From Zelopaecilomyces penicillatus (lineage: Eukaryota; Ascomycota; Sordariomycetes; Hypocreales; Pseudodiploosporaceae), in NCBI GenBank assembly GCA_005765155.1, contig VCCP01000008.1, positions 1,674,001 to 1,738,000 of the forward strand: a stretch of DNA of 64,000 bases. Reading direction: 5' to 3'. This document shows, piece by piece, positions 27,061 through 38,526 of this stretch (position 1 is the stretch's first letter; every line of letters begins with the position of its first letter). A program made the position numbers and the translations under genes. The notes beneath the pieces are model-generated. The model had not been told where the DNA came from. It saw only the letters and a list, made by a program, of their open reading frames with translations, and ran no database searches.

Positions 27061-27921
27061 GCCTGAATGGGGCGTTGGCTGTGGCTTTGGGGTAATCAAC
27101 CGGGTAAATAGACCAAGCACGCTGATTGACTTGGGTCCCGGGCAACAAAAGCCTCGATAGCAACCTCGGGTGTCGTTTATTCACCATCCTCAAGGTTGGG
27201 GAGCGACACACCTGGTCAGCCCTACCAGCAGCCCGGCAGCGAGCGAGGCGTCTGGGGTAAAGACGATCCGGATCTGAATTTGAAGGCGGAAAATCTGTCG
27301 CTGACCATCTCTTGCATTCTAGATCTAGAACGGAAGAGGATGCATGAAAAGCTGACAGGATCCTCGCTGCGCATCCGCTGCGTGCCCAAGCGTCTTCTCT
27401 CCCCCCCACCTTGATTAGAAAGAAAAAAAAACGTGCCTGATCGTCCGTCCCAGCCCGGTGTCGGCCAACGTAATCAAACGTCATGGGATGATGCCCGCCG
27501 CCGGCAATACCTACATAATGTCAAGTATGATTACTAGGTGGCAAAGGGGGCTTGGCTGACAGACAGCCTTCCCTTCGGTGCTGGAACAGGTTTCGTCCGT
27601 TGAATGAGCAGCAAGTCAGAATCGCGCGTTTCGCTTTTATGGTGGGATGGCGAAGGCGGGGTGAGCTGTTCCTTTTTTAGAGGCGCGCCCAAGCAGAAAA
27701 AAAGAGAAAGATACGACATAATTGATGCGACGTTTCAACTTCTTCCTCTTCTTCCTAGTAACCGTTTTTTGTAGCGTGAATCAAGCATCTTTACTATTTT
27801 CCTAAGCAGGCACCTTGAGCTTCGTTTTTCTTTTTTAGAGTTCACTTACGCATCATTCTACGAGACTTTCCGCTCGCGCGCGCACACATAAGAAGCACGA
27901 AAAAGATAAGAAGAAGCCACC

Positions 27922-29205
27922 ATGTACGTCGACGGCCCCAACCCGTCCAAGGTTCAGCTCACGCCGGCCTACAAACGGAGCAATCCGCCTGCGCCGCTGG
28001 TGCTCATTCACGATGGAGGCGGCACGACGTTTGGATACTTTATCCTGGGCAGCCTGTACCGCGAGGTCTGGGCGATGCATAACCCGCGATACTGGGACTC
28101 GACGGCCTTTGAGGGTGGTATGGATGAGATGGCGCGCCTGTACATTGCCAACATGTACGAGTCTGGCCTCAAGGGCCCTATTGTGCTGGGAGGTACGTTT
28201 TTTCTTTTTTTATTCAATCTTTGGATATGGGCTCTATGGCGGATGGCTGCCTTATGCTTGGCCATTGTAATGGACGCAACTGGGGTAGCTGTGAATGTTG
28301 TAGAGAAGCTCCAAGGGACATTCGGTTGAGGCATGAATTCGAACTGACACTTTTTTTCATTGTGCAGGATGGTCTCTTGGCGGATACTTGTCTTTGGCCA
28401 TCGCACGCATGCTCGCGGATGATCCCGAAGCCAAGATCAGGGTGACCGGCATGGTCATTATGGACTCACCGTACCACATCGCCTACTCCAAGATTCAGGA
28501 CAGCACCGAAGACCCAACCCTTGAAGATATACCAGATCTCATCCAAAAGTGCTTCGACCACTGCGACACGATGCTCAAGGACTGGGATCTTCCCCAGTGG
28601 GAGGCGCCGACAATGGAGGGCAAGCATGTGAGCTTCAATGTCGGCGGCAAGAGGCACAACGTGCCACCCGGCAAAGTGCTCTACAAGCCGCTGCAGGGCA
28701 TCTGGCAGACCATTGACACCAAGACGCACAAGCATGCGGCGAGCACAGCAAGCACGGCGCCTCCAGCCAAGCCTCTGCGTCCGCCGCCTGCGGTGCTGAT
28801 CCGCTGCGGACAGAGCATGCCTTTGCCCGCCGACAGGACGACGCCCTATCTGATTGACAAGTACCGAAATGAGCCGTTGCTGGGCTGGGAGGAAACCTAT
28901 CCAGACTTTATCAAGGCCGTCATTGACGTCGACACAACCCACTACTCCATGTTTGACAAGTCAGACCACACCAAGGTAAGCAATTCTAATCCCATTGATG
29001 GGGGGTTTTCCAGCAAAGATAGCTCTCAAGAAAGCGTGAAAAAGATCAAGATTAGCTAACCGTGTGTTTTTCAAACACTTTCCAGATGAAGTATCTGACA
29101 TCGCAGATCAACGCGGCCATGGAGATCATTGACAGCATGAGGGGCCCAGTGATGGGTCTAGGGGCCAGCGCGAGAATTACCAAGCCCCCGATGGACTATT
29201 TCTAG
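27922..29205 (+). CDS. Discrete thioesterase-type alpha/beta-hydrolase
   Basis: Three exons, 27922-28192, 28368-28975 and 29086-29205, give 332 aa; introns are 175 and 110 bp. The start ATG has a strong context (GCCACC before ATG). The fold matches thioesterase domains of PKS and NRPS enzymes (PF00975 type). An early strand reads PLVLIHDGGGTTFGYF. The nucleophile elbow GWSLGG places Ser93, and intron 1 splits its first Gly codon. Asp123 in VIMDSPYH and His282 in TTHYSMF complete a plausible Ser-Asp-His triad, in the order seen in PKS thioesterases. No signal peptide or membrane segment is seen, so it is probably cytosolic. It may release or edit an acyl chain held on a carrier protein. The PKS 13.6 kb away has no such domain, but partnership is inference. 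The lid segment around 215-250 is Ala/Pro/Lys-rich. Confidence 0.82.
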
Positions 29206-32200
29206 AATGTCTGCACCGGTCTAGATGAGCCGAGTTTGGGTTTTGGTTGTTCTCTTGTTTTCTCTTCTTTTCTTCGTAGATTTTTTTGATTCATCGCGGG
29301 CAAAGCGTTTGCCAATTGGGAAAATTAAAGCATGGGAGCTGGAAATGACATCATATAGACGCCTGCAAACGCAGTGCTAGAAAATGGATAAAGAGATGGA
29401 AGGGGATTTTAAAAAACAAACAATGATTTTAAACATATACTACTATATTGGATAAAATTATATTTGCTAAAACCCGCGTAATAGTAGTCACTTGTGCTAG
29501 GCACACTGTACACACTGTTCAAACGTTACTACACTGCTTATAGAAGCATTTGTTTTCTGCCGAAGTTCGGAGCGATTGAGTTTCAACGGGCTGTCGGGGA
29601 TTTACATCGGGGGCATGTGGAACTCCGGCTGTTTGTTCGCTTGCAGAATTCAACGGCTTTTTTGGTTAATCCTGGTTATTAGTTGAACGCTGGTAATATG
29701 AGGTGATGTTTCGTGAGTAGAGAAATGCATGACAGGACGTGCCCCAATCTTTGCCATGGCCAATATCGTCCTAAAACGTGGTGGGCATCAACCTCTTTAC
29801 GGGGATTCCAGAGACGGACGTGAGGTTGTAACAGTGTGACATTCACCGATGGCTTATGAAAAGATTGATGAATTTTGGTTGTATTAAGCGTGATCATAAT
29901 ATTACCGAGTTTCGATTCACGAGGTCTTCTACGTTAGTTTCTCTAGAGGAAGAAAGGTGAAATTGCATTCACGAACAAAAGCTGAGGTGTTTGTCTAGAG
30001 TCTCGACTAAGCAGCATTTCACGAGACGGGTTATGCGAAAAGCCATTAGCCATACTAAACCAAACAAATTGTTACGCATTCAATGCCAAGCTTCCTTTTC
30101 AATAAGACAGGACATTCCTCGCGCTCGATATTATCTCAAAGGTCTAACGACAATAGTGAGACGTATCATTCATATTCGAAAGAGTTTAGACGCTGCTCCC
30201 CCGGAGTACGCCGGCCAAGGGGACAGAAAACTAGCCTTACATCTTACGTTTATTGGAAGTCCCCCCAGAAGGGAAGGCTGACATGTAAGAATTCAAATGC
30301 CTATCTTGGCGTACTTTCCGCCCCGTACGTCATCCCCCACTGACAGTAAGTTAAGGGCTTAGTATCTTATGTATGTACGTATGCGCCGCCCCTTCTGAAG
30401 CTAAGGGGAAAACAAGGGCCCTTCTCCGTTTTTGTCTCAAACCATTCTTTGTTCTAGAATATCGGGAAATAAAGAAACAAGAAAAAGCTGACGTGCCCTT
30501 TGGAAGCGGATCATCAGCATATGACTGTAGTCAGATGACACCGGAACAGGGGGAGGGGGGCTTGAATTCGCCCAGTTTTATAGAATTCAGACGGCTGTTC
30601 CTCTTTCGTTTGGCGTAATCAGTAGACGGCGTGTTTTAATGTGGAGATCATAGAACATCTGGGTAGCCTAATCAGGATCGTCTAGAAGAAAGAAAAAGAC
30701 TCAATTGTGGTGTTCCCCGGAATGCGGGCTGTTGTAGGACCCCGAGAAGTTCCCCCTTCCCTCCTTAGGCAGGCACAGTCCCATAAACACAGTCAGTATT
30801 ATCCTCTGTCATTCTCTGATTTACGTTTTATTTTAGAAGTAGTTTTCAATTTATTTATTCCAAACAAGGAGCATTTTCTTACGAGGTTTTACTGTGTTTC
30901 GGCTAATTGGGGTTACTACAGCGTATGCATTGACTTTGTAATGCCAAAACGAGCAACCGAGGAATCCACAAAATTACGGAATCGAGCGGAATCTGCTTTC
31001 TCTCCAACAACCCCCCCTCCCTTGCTACTTTATTATGATGTGCTTTTATGGTTTGTTAGAACACGCAGGGTTGTTTCGTGGTCACTAGGTCTTTATTGCT
31101 ACAACATGTAAAAATAGGTGTTGAAGAGTTGGGATGGATGGGGTACATTTGTTGCCTGACCATTGGCTTACTATTACCAGTACCGGTATCTATTTTCTTG
31201 AGTAAATCAACCATTCGGGGTTTTTGATTACTTTGCAGTCAGTCTTTACTTTCCTTTCTTTCTCTGCTTCCTTTCACTTGTTTCACCTGTTTTGTCGCCT
31301 CCGCCGAGACGTTCTCCGAGACACACGGCACGCAACGGCCGAGCCGAGATGGAGAAAAAGGGAGTCCTCTCCGAGCCGATGCTTTCCTTTCCATTGCCCT
31401 TCGTGGGGTTGCCTCCAGCTTACTGGCCCGGCTAGGTATAGATAGATACTGGGTTCATCAAAAACCAGTTGAATTAGTCTCCTTTGGCTGCCTTGGCCGT
31501 CCAGTTACCGGGGTTTTGTCGCCTTTGCATCCACATCGCCCTGCAAAGCGACGATCGTATCCCAAAAGCCCCCCACTCTCTCATTCCCCCCGATGCGAGG
31601 CAATGCAGAGTCGATCATCCATCCGCATTTCTATGTGATGATGGGAATAACCGCTCATTCCAGGTGCTAGATGCTAAGTTGCATAAGCAAGTTGTTGGCA
31701 TGCTGCTAATGCGAACAAAAAGACATCTCCCGCGTCCAGCCATGAACAGCCGAGAGGTGTCCTTCTCAAGTGCCGAGCTCGTATTTTCTTATCCTACTCT
31801 TCATTCTTCTCCCACACTAGCTCGTAACATCCGCTCGCTTTCACGTGGAGTGTGCTAGAACATGGAACGAGTGGATCCTGTTCATGCGGTTGACACATCA
31901 TAAAGGGCGTGTGAGTGACCTTGTAGATATTTCCGTCAACATGGAAGAGTGTGGAAAGCTCACTACGCCCTAGTAGTTAACAAGAGGGTATTGTCGGCAA
32001 TTAATTGAAGGGGGGTGTTGTAAAAAAAGAAAATGGGTAATAAGTCGCCGTGTGAAGTGTATCCTGTATTACACATACGGGGAAATCACGACGAAAAGCA
32101 CCCGACGCACTGCTTCGGCATCAACCTGTTGGGGAAATAGGCGGAATTGTCTTCGCCCAGCTTTTTCGTAGATCCATGGAATGCATTAAACTGATTTTTT

Positions 32201-32763
32201 TTGTTCCCACTGCGACTTTGCTAACTTTTGGTGGCTTTTCTCAGAGTGGTACCTGAAACTTGGGCGGTTCCTGGAACTGTTCCTGAGCCGGCGAAATTAC
32301 GTGAGACAAGTCTTGTCCCTCTCGTGAGAATTGCTTGATTTGGCACCTAGGAGTGATGAACTTGGTACGTACAACTACCTGCCGTGGATATCAAAAGGCA
32401 GACTAGCCGAAATCCCGAATAATACCCCACGTCTTTTTTTCGATTATCGATAAGGGTCATCAAAGACAAAAGAATAGGTAATAGCCCTTTAAGGCGTGTT
32501 TTACTAGATGTGGCGCGCCTTGCAGCGTACATCGTCATGTTGGGATGTCAATGTGGCGGGGAAAGGGCGGGAGATTTTGACATGGAGGAACATGGCGGAA
32601 AGCTAGAGAAGGAATACCAAGCACCCATAAACCCATTCGCATCATCTACCATCTGGAGTCTTATCATTCCACTTACTGTAAACTTTCCAATTAATACGAT
32701 ATCTACCAGTACAGACTTGGAAAGGAAAGAAACACACATTCACACCACCAACCCGCAGCAGCA
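29206..32763. other. Gene-free interval
   Basis: About 3.6 kb with no recognisable gene. It holds the 3' flank of the thioesterase gene and the promoter of the HAD gene. Frames up to about 130 codons exist but resemble nothing and show no coherent splice pattern. Confidence 0.5.
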
Positions 32764-33522
32764 ATGGCGACAACGCGATCCATCACCTCGTTCAAGTGCC
32801 TCACTTTTGACTGCTACGGCACGCTCGTCGACTGGGAGCAGGGCATCTACAGTGCATTGGCGCCCATCTACTCGCAGCTTCCCGAGTCTCACAACCTCCG
32901 CAGTAACCGGATCGGCCTTCTTAAAGAGTTTACACGACACGAGGGCCTCGTGCAGCGCGCACACCCGGACTATCTGTACCAAACGGTGCTGGCCGCCGCC
33001 TTTGGCAACCTCGCGGCCGAGCTGGGCGTGTCCGTGTCCGAGGACGAGAAGCGCGCGTTTGGCGGCGGCGTGGGCGACTGGCCCGTCTACCCAGACACGG
33101 TGGAGGCGCTGCAGCGACTGAAGAAGCACTTCAAGCTCGTGATCCTCTCCAACGTCGACCGCGACTCGTTTGGGCGCACGCTGGCCACGCGGCTTACGGG
33201 TGTTGACTTCGACGCCATCTACACGGCCGAGGAGATTGGCTCATACAAGCCGGACCTCAACAACTTCCACTACCTGATTGACCACTGCAAGACCGATTTG
33301 GGTGTTGCCAAGGAGGACATTATCCACACGGCGCAGAGCTTGCACCACGACCATGTGCCCGCGACGCAGATTGGTCTGGCGGGAGCGTTTATCGACCGCG
33401 AGGGGCTGGTGATGGGCGGGTATTTGACGGAGTACAAGGACAAGACTTCGTTTTCGTGGCACTACAAGACGATGGGGGAGATGGCGGATGCTGTGGATGC
33501 CGAGGCTGCCAAATCTGCATAG
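32764..33522 (+). CDS. HAD-superfamily hydrolase, haloacid dehalogenase type II-like
   Basis: A single exon encodes 252 aa. HAD motif I is FDCYGTLVDWE, with nucleophile Asp16 and Thr20. Motif II is LSNVD, motif III the Lys in GSYKPD, and the motif IV region is AQSLHHDH. A helical cap lies between motifs I and II. This is the architecture of L-2-haloacid dehalogenases (about 230 aa) and their many fungal relatives. Aligning motif IV by eye, the Ser and Asn of the bacterial SxNxxD pattern appear as Gln and Leu, while the Asp is kept. True dehalogenase activity is therefore doubtful, and the substrate could be another small organic acid or a phosphate ester. No targeting signal is visible, so it is presumably cytosolic. 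It lies on the same strand as its neighbours but is separated by kilobases, so there is no sign of joint transcription. Confidence 0.85.
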   Translation: MATTRSITSFKCLTFDCYGTLVDWEQGIYSALAPIYSQLPESHNLRSNRIGLLKEFTRHEGLVQRAHPDYLYQTVLAAAFGNLAAELGVSVSEDEKRAFGGGVGDWPVYPDTVEALQRLKKHFKLVILSNVDRDSFGRTLATRLTGVDFDAIYTAEEIGSYKPDLNNFHYLIDHCKTDLGVAKEDIIHTAQSLHHDHVPATQIGLAGAFIDREGLVMGGYLTEYKDKTSFSWHYKTMGEMADAVDAEAAKSA

Positions 33523-34216
33523 ACTAAAAAAGCAGCAAGAGAAGGGAAACGTGGTATTGGGCTTTATGGGAGCAATGCGAGAGCCAGTGTAAATTCTGCT
33601 ACGAGACATGTAAAGCCAGTTAATTGAGTTTATCCACATACAAAAGGGTTCCTCTCACGGTGATTGCCCTGTCCCTCATCTCTGCCCCGCGTTTACATCA
33701 ATGGAGGGGTCAAATTCTACCCCCACTGGGGACATGTGGCGCAAGCATATCATCAAGATGTGGCTGTGAAACTCACTTTCCGCCCCCACAGCCCTACGCT
33801 ACGTCAAAGACACAGCTGACTGACCCCGTGCGGAGGCGGCTGAGGCGTCAAACCAAACGTCTAGCGGTGCGTATTCCCACATTTGGAAGTTTTGGAACAG
33901 GCAGAAAGTTATGAACGGCTGTAATGTGGAATGCGAAAATTGATAAGTATGGGGATTTGTCTTGGTTATTTCTTCTTATTTGTTAGAACTGAGGACTTTC
34001 TATCCATGAATCAATTCGCAATACCTGTCTCGCAGTAACAGATTCCGAGCAACAGCTCCAGTAGTATTGATTTTAAAAGATCAGCAAAACATCAGCCATC
34101 GATGATTCATCATAATTTCAAGTCACAGAGAAGAAAAGAAAACAAACACACACATCGATAATACAGCCGAATTACGTTGCAAAACATATCACAGACACAC
34201 AGCGCAATCAATCACC
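33523..34216. other. Intergenic: HAD 3' flank and next promoter
   Basis: About 0.7 kb. The last 130 bp before the next start codon are A/C-rich with CACACA stretches, typical of a fungal 5' leader. I see nothing else distinct. Confidence 0.5.
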
Positions 34217-35050
34217 ATGGGCTCCTCTGAGTCCAAGGCCGTTCACGGCAAACTGCATCAGGCGTCCGCCGCCGGGGTGCACTTCCCCCACACATTCACC
34301 CTCTTCTACGACTCCTCATGGTCCAAGCTGCGACTTCTGATCGGCCAAGATCTTGAACACCCGCTCTACACTTGCAGCCTCCCCTCCGGCTGGTGGGGCG
34401 ATCTCCTCATCTACAACGGTGCCACGGTCGACTGTGCTCCGCTGGCGGCCGTTCGCAAATCGGGCTGGCAACACAGTGTTATTACCCTCCCGCCGCTGGG
34501 GCCTGGCCAAGAGCCCATCGAAGAGACGATGACGACTACCCAGAACAGACTACTTGAAAAGTATTCTTTTGCAGTGGCTGTGGATGGCGGTTCAGATGCG
34601 GCTCTTGGCATCAGCTCCTGCAGTGAGGCGGCCGGCGAGCCCGGTCCGGGGACGGCCGGTAACGCGGGGCTGCAGCGACAGCAGCAGCAGAGGCGGATAG
34701 AGCGGTTCGAGTGGGTATCGTCCAAGGGCGATGAAGTGCGTAGCTTGGGCGAATGGAACCGAGGCTGGAAGCTGGTGAGGCCTGATAATCACGGCGAGGT
34801 GCTAGCTGTATGGGCAGACTCGTCAATGAGTTTCAAGAAAGCGGCCAAATTCTCCTTTGTTAACGATAATGACGACCACGACGACGACAGCAGCGGTGAT
34901 GGCGGTATCGAAGGCGGGGCAAAGACGCGTGAGCAGCAGCTCGGTCAGACGTGGATGCTTATGGCTGCCGTCTCGTTTGTGCGCATATGGCAGCTGCAGA
35001 TGCAAAAGGCCATGAATGCGGGCATATCCGCAAACGCAGCGGCTGCGTGA
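34217..35050 (+). CDS. Tubby-C/LURP-like fungal protein, possibly N-myristoylated
   Basis: A single exon encodes 277 aa. Alternating short hydrophobic strands run through FTLFYDSSW, LYTCSLP, LLIYNG and HSVITLPPL. They continue in the second half with RRIERFEWVSSKG, SLGEWNRGWKLVRP and EVLAVWADSSM. This suggests the 12-stranded Tubby-C/LURP-one barrel common in uncharacterised fungal proteins; the assignment is by pattern only. The C-terminal helix (WMLMAAVSFVRIWQLQMQK) would fill such a barrel. The N-terminus MGSSESK fits an N-myristoylation signal (Gly2, Ser at positions 5-6), suggesting attachment to membranes. Two low-complexity insertions interrupt the fold: a Gln-rich stretch (about 155-162) and an Asp/Gly-rich stretch (about 216-235). 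No catalytic motif is visible, and lipid binding would be a guess from the family. Confidence 0.7.
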   Translation: MGSSESKAVHGKLHQASAAGVHFPHTFTLFYDSSWSKLRLLIGQDLEHPLYTCSLPSGWWGDLLIYNGATVDCAPLAAVRKSGWQHSVITLPPLGPGQEPIEETMTTTQNRLLEKYSFAVAVDGGSDAALGISSCSEAAGEPGPGTAGNAGLQRQQQQRRIERFEWVSSKGDEVRSLGEWNRGWKLVRPDNHGEVLAVWADSSMSFKKAAKFSFVNDNDDHDDDSSGDGGIEGGAKTREQQLGQTWMLMAAVSFVRIWQLQMQKAMNAGISANAAAA

Positions 35051-38000
35051 CGGGGGGACGGGGGGGAGAGGGTGGCAATGTATGTATGTTCATTGGGCCA
35101 AGTTTGTATTCTTATCCATCCATTGATCTGCAGGCAGGCAGTCAGTCAGTCCAACTTAACATTTGCCGGTGAGAAAGAGAAAGGGGGAGGGAGAGATGTT
35201 GGGCAAGGTAGGATGAAAAGGGGACAGCACCGAGTTCAGCCAGCCACGGCGCCGGAGGATAACCCAGATTTAACATGAATGGGATGTCAATACATTTCGA
35301 TGTAAATGCGGCAGAGGGGCCACGGATATGGGGGTCGAATGGCCAGAAGTGGTGATAACTGCATATGTGATGTGTTGTGTAACGCAGTTTTTTTTTTTTA
35401 CTTTTGACAGTCCCCCTGATGTTGTATGCGTGCAACTCTACGGAAGCTGTCTTTTGCTCTTTTATTTGTCATTTTTAATGTTTCTTTCTGCCTTGGTGAG
35501 CCGCATTTCGTGATACGTTCATACACAAGACAATCACTCAGAATACTCCCCAAAAAACACATCCAAAAGACATGGGAGAGAGAAAAGTGGCGTTCGCCCA
35601 AACTGAGGCTGAACATGAAAGCCAATCAAAATAAATGCAAGCAGGGAAATAACCGCTGTCCTCCATCTGCAATGCTGCCCATCACTTATGCATTCGAAAA
35701 AATTACTATGCCTCGCGTTTCACCGGAACTTTGAGTTGCGTTTGATATACCCATTTGGCCTTTCCTTTCTTTCACCGATGTTTCTTTGTTTGTGGGTTGA
35801 TGCGATGCAGTGAACGCACTTTTTTATTCGGTTTCTATTTTAATAAAAAAAATGATAATCAAATGTTAAGAATCTCGATGGACGGCTACATGGGGACGAC
35901 CTATGGGTTGTTCCGGATGCAGTGGGAAAGGCCTGTGTAACTCATCATCCTCACATGCTTTAGGGGGGGGAGAGGGTAGTAGCTCCGCAGCGATTTGAGT
36001 GAGATTGCTAGTTATTTAATTATATATTGCAGCACTTTCAATTGCACAGTTTGTCTTATACCGTGGTGGATAAATTTGATAGTCTTGAAAGATTACCCAA
36101 GCTGGAAAGATGCCACAGAAACCCCCCATGTTTTTTTGTGTTCCGTGCCCCCCCAGATCTCGATACGTTTGACCCACGGGAGACTGAACTTCTCCATCAA
36201 AAAGCAACGGTGAAGACGTGGGGTTTCACCGTCGTCGTCTTCTCTTTGCAGTGGGGGTACACAAACAGCCACATGTCATTTCCATTTTCTCCGTCTTGAT
36301 ATTTTCTGGATATTTATTACTTCACACAATATCCCATAGTGATGCACCTTATCAGATGTAAAATCAAACATACATGCACACATGTTGAGTGAGTAAAGTA
36401 CCTGTGTATGTGGCTGCAGCAAATGTGCCGTGTCTGCCCTTTTTTCCCCTCTAGTGCGAGGAGGCTAGTTTCTCCAATGACGCAACCCTATGAAAGGATG
36501 AAATGCAGGCTGTTCTGCCTGCCTGCCGGGCCAGAAACCAACAAAAAAAGAAAAATTCAGAAAGAAAGTAAAAAGGTGTTCGTTCATGAATACTAGGTAG
36601 GTAAAAGTCTTGTTACAAACCGTTTCTGAGAAGATGCAATGAAACCCTAAGAGGGAGAGACTAAGAACAGAGAAGGGCCAAATATTGCCGATCGAAAAGG
36701 ATCAGTTGAAAAAAAAAAGCAGACGGAGAAAAAGACGTAAGGTACCTATGCAAGGAGAGAAATTTGCATTTTGAAAAAAGGCCAAGCGACGGCAGTAGAG
36801 AGGAAAAGCAGGGAAAAACAAAAATAGTTGACAACACATTCGGGGCAAAAGGTTTCCGTAATAGTCTGCATGTGATCTTTGTTAGATTCCCCATGACAAG
36901 ACACATTGCACTTTTTTTTTCTTAACTAGCTATTTTACTGGACCAATGTCTGCCCTGGCCTTTTTGACCGGAGTTATATCGCATCCAGAGCAGCGTAGGA
37001 ATTACCATGATGTCTGGTGTCTCCGGCACAAGGAAAAACACAACACACTAGCCCTGCATGCATCCATCATGGTAATCCCAAGTGCCGCTGTATTTTACCG
37101 ACCACTATTATAGCACGTTAGGTACACTAACCCAATCCTTCCTAAGGAGCTGGTGATGGTGGGAAGAAATGCCCCAATGCAACCACCCTTTATGCTGTTT
37201 TCCATTGCGCAATTTTCCCCGGCTGGCGTCCCTATTCGTTGTAGAGAGACGGTGCGTCATGCGGGGAGGTGTTTTTTTTCCACTGTTTTGGTTTCCAAAT
37301 GGTGTGTGGGCTTGGACTTGGCTCTGAAGACTTCTGCGGTTCTATGACAATGGCTGCCTGTAGTGACCTGTAAAGTTACAGCAGCTGGGGCTTGCGCGTC
37401 ATGCAACTAGAAATTCCGCCATCTTGCACTGCCGGCTCTTTTCTCTACGATCCCTGGCCGCATTGAGAAGTATTCTTCTTCGGCTCTACGCTGGTTCTTC
37501 TTTTTATGACATACACCTAACTATACGAGGGCTCCTGGGTGAATTGATTCGCTACCAGTTGACTGACGCTTAGCTCCGGGCTAATCGACGAGTCCGATCG
37601 TCACTTGCATCATCCAATCCATTCCTTCGCCCACACACAAAACCTACTTTGGTACACTCACTCACACACACACACACACTTCACACACACCCATGTAGTA
37701 AGCTGCATATCGACACAAGTAAGATCGCGCTGCGATGGAAAATTTTCCGCTTTCACACCCGACCCTGGCTGACATCAGAAAAAAAAAATGCCACAAGGTA
37801 CCGCCCGGCTCCAGCAATAACCCTCGGCGACAGCTGGTACCTTTCCCCCCCAAACTTCCCTACAGACAGCCCTGTAGGCAGCCCATCCAGGTAGGCGAAA
37901 CATGCGCATGTAGGCGACCAATCCGCTGGCCTATAGAAAGGCCAGCCCTGTAAGTCAAAACAATGTAGGGCGTCTTTCCCTTTTCTGTCACATCAGGCAA

Positions 38001-38225
38001 AGCAACATCATACCACTCACACTCACACTCACACCACACACCCCTTACTCTCCTTCGTCCGACAAAGGATAAGAGCCAGGCACATCCCCCACAACTACTC
38101 CCTCTTTTTTTTCTCCTCTCCTCTCTTCTTTGGTATATAAGAGCAGATAAAAAAACAATCTCTGAGAGATCGCTTTTTTTTCTTGACCAAAATCCCCCCA
38201 CAAAAACTTTTGTTACACTTTTCTT
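35051..38225. other. Gene-free interval
   Basis: About 3.2 kb with no supported gene. It contains short homopolymers and, at its right end, CA repeats near 37663-37690 and a CT-rich stretch near 38100 that belongs to the dioxygenase promoter. Confidence 0.5.
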
Positions 38226-38345
38226 GAGGGCTATCCTGAGCCATACCAAACTCAATACTCCTGATAGAGAGCTACCCTGAGCTACTCTTAACAAAACTCC
38301 TGATAGAGGGCTACCCTGAGCCACTCTCAAAAACTGACTCCTGAT
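38226..38345 (+). repeat. Three 39-41 bp tandem repeats before the dioxygenase gene
   Basis: Three imperfect copies lie head to tail at 38226-38266, 38267-38305 and 38306-38345. Each begins GAGGGCTA(C/T)CCTGAG or a close variant and ends ACTCCTGAT. A fourth partial echo, GGCTGTTCCTGAGC, occurs near 38380. The array sits 180-300 bp upstream of the start codon, so it lies in the promoter or transcribed leader. The repeated CTGAG/CTCC pairs could fold into hairpins or act as multiplied protein sites; neither is shown. Confidence 0.85.
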
Positions 38346-38526
38346 CTTGCTTGATACCTGATACAAAATCAAAGAAAAGGCTGTTCCTGAGCCCGCTTTC
38401 TTGTTCCACTATCAGTAGTGAAATCAAAATCAAATCAAAAAGAACAAAAACCTCTCACACAATAACAACACACATACCATACCATCATCATCATCGTCCT
38501 TCTCATCATCACCATATTTCCCCACA

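Larger units (their letters stand above)
17659..27921. other. Gene-free interval between bZIP and thioesterase
   Basis: About 10 kb with no gene I can support. The first part (to about 20.7 kb) has the same microsatellite-rich texture as the left end. From roughly 20.8 to 25 kb simple repeats become scarce, apart from the 21-C run at 22501, and short frames of more protein-like composition appear on both strands. None can be linked into a gene. This part may contain decayed gene remnants. From 25.2 kb simple repeats return. Confidence 0.5.
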
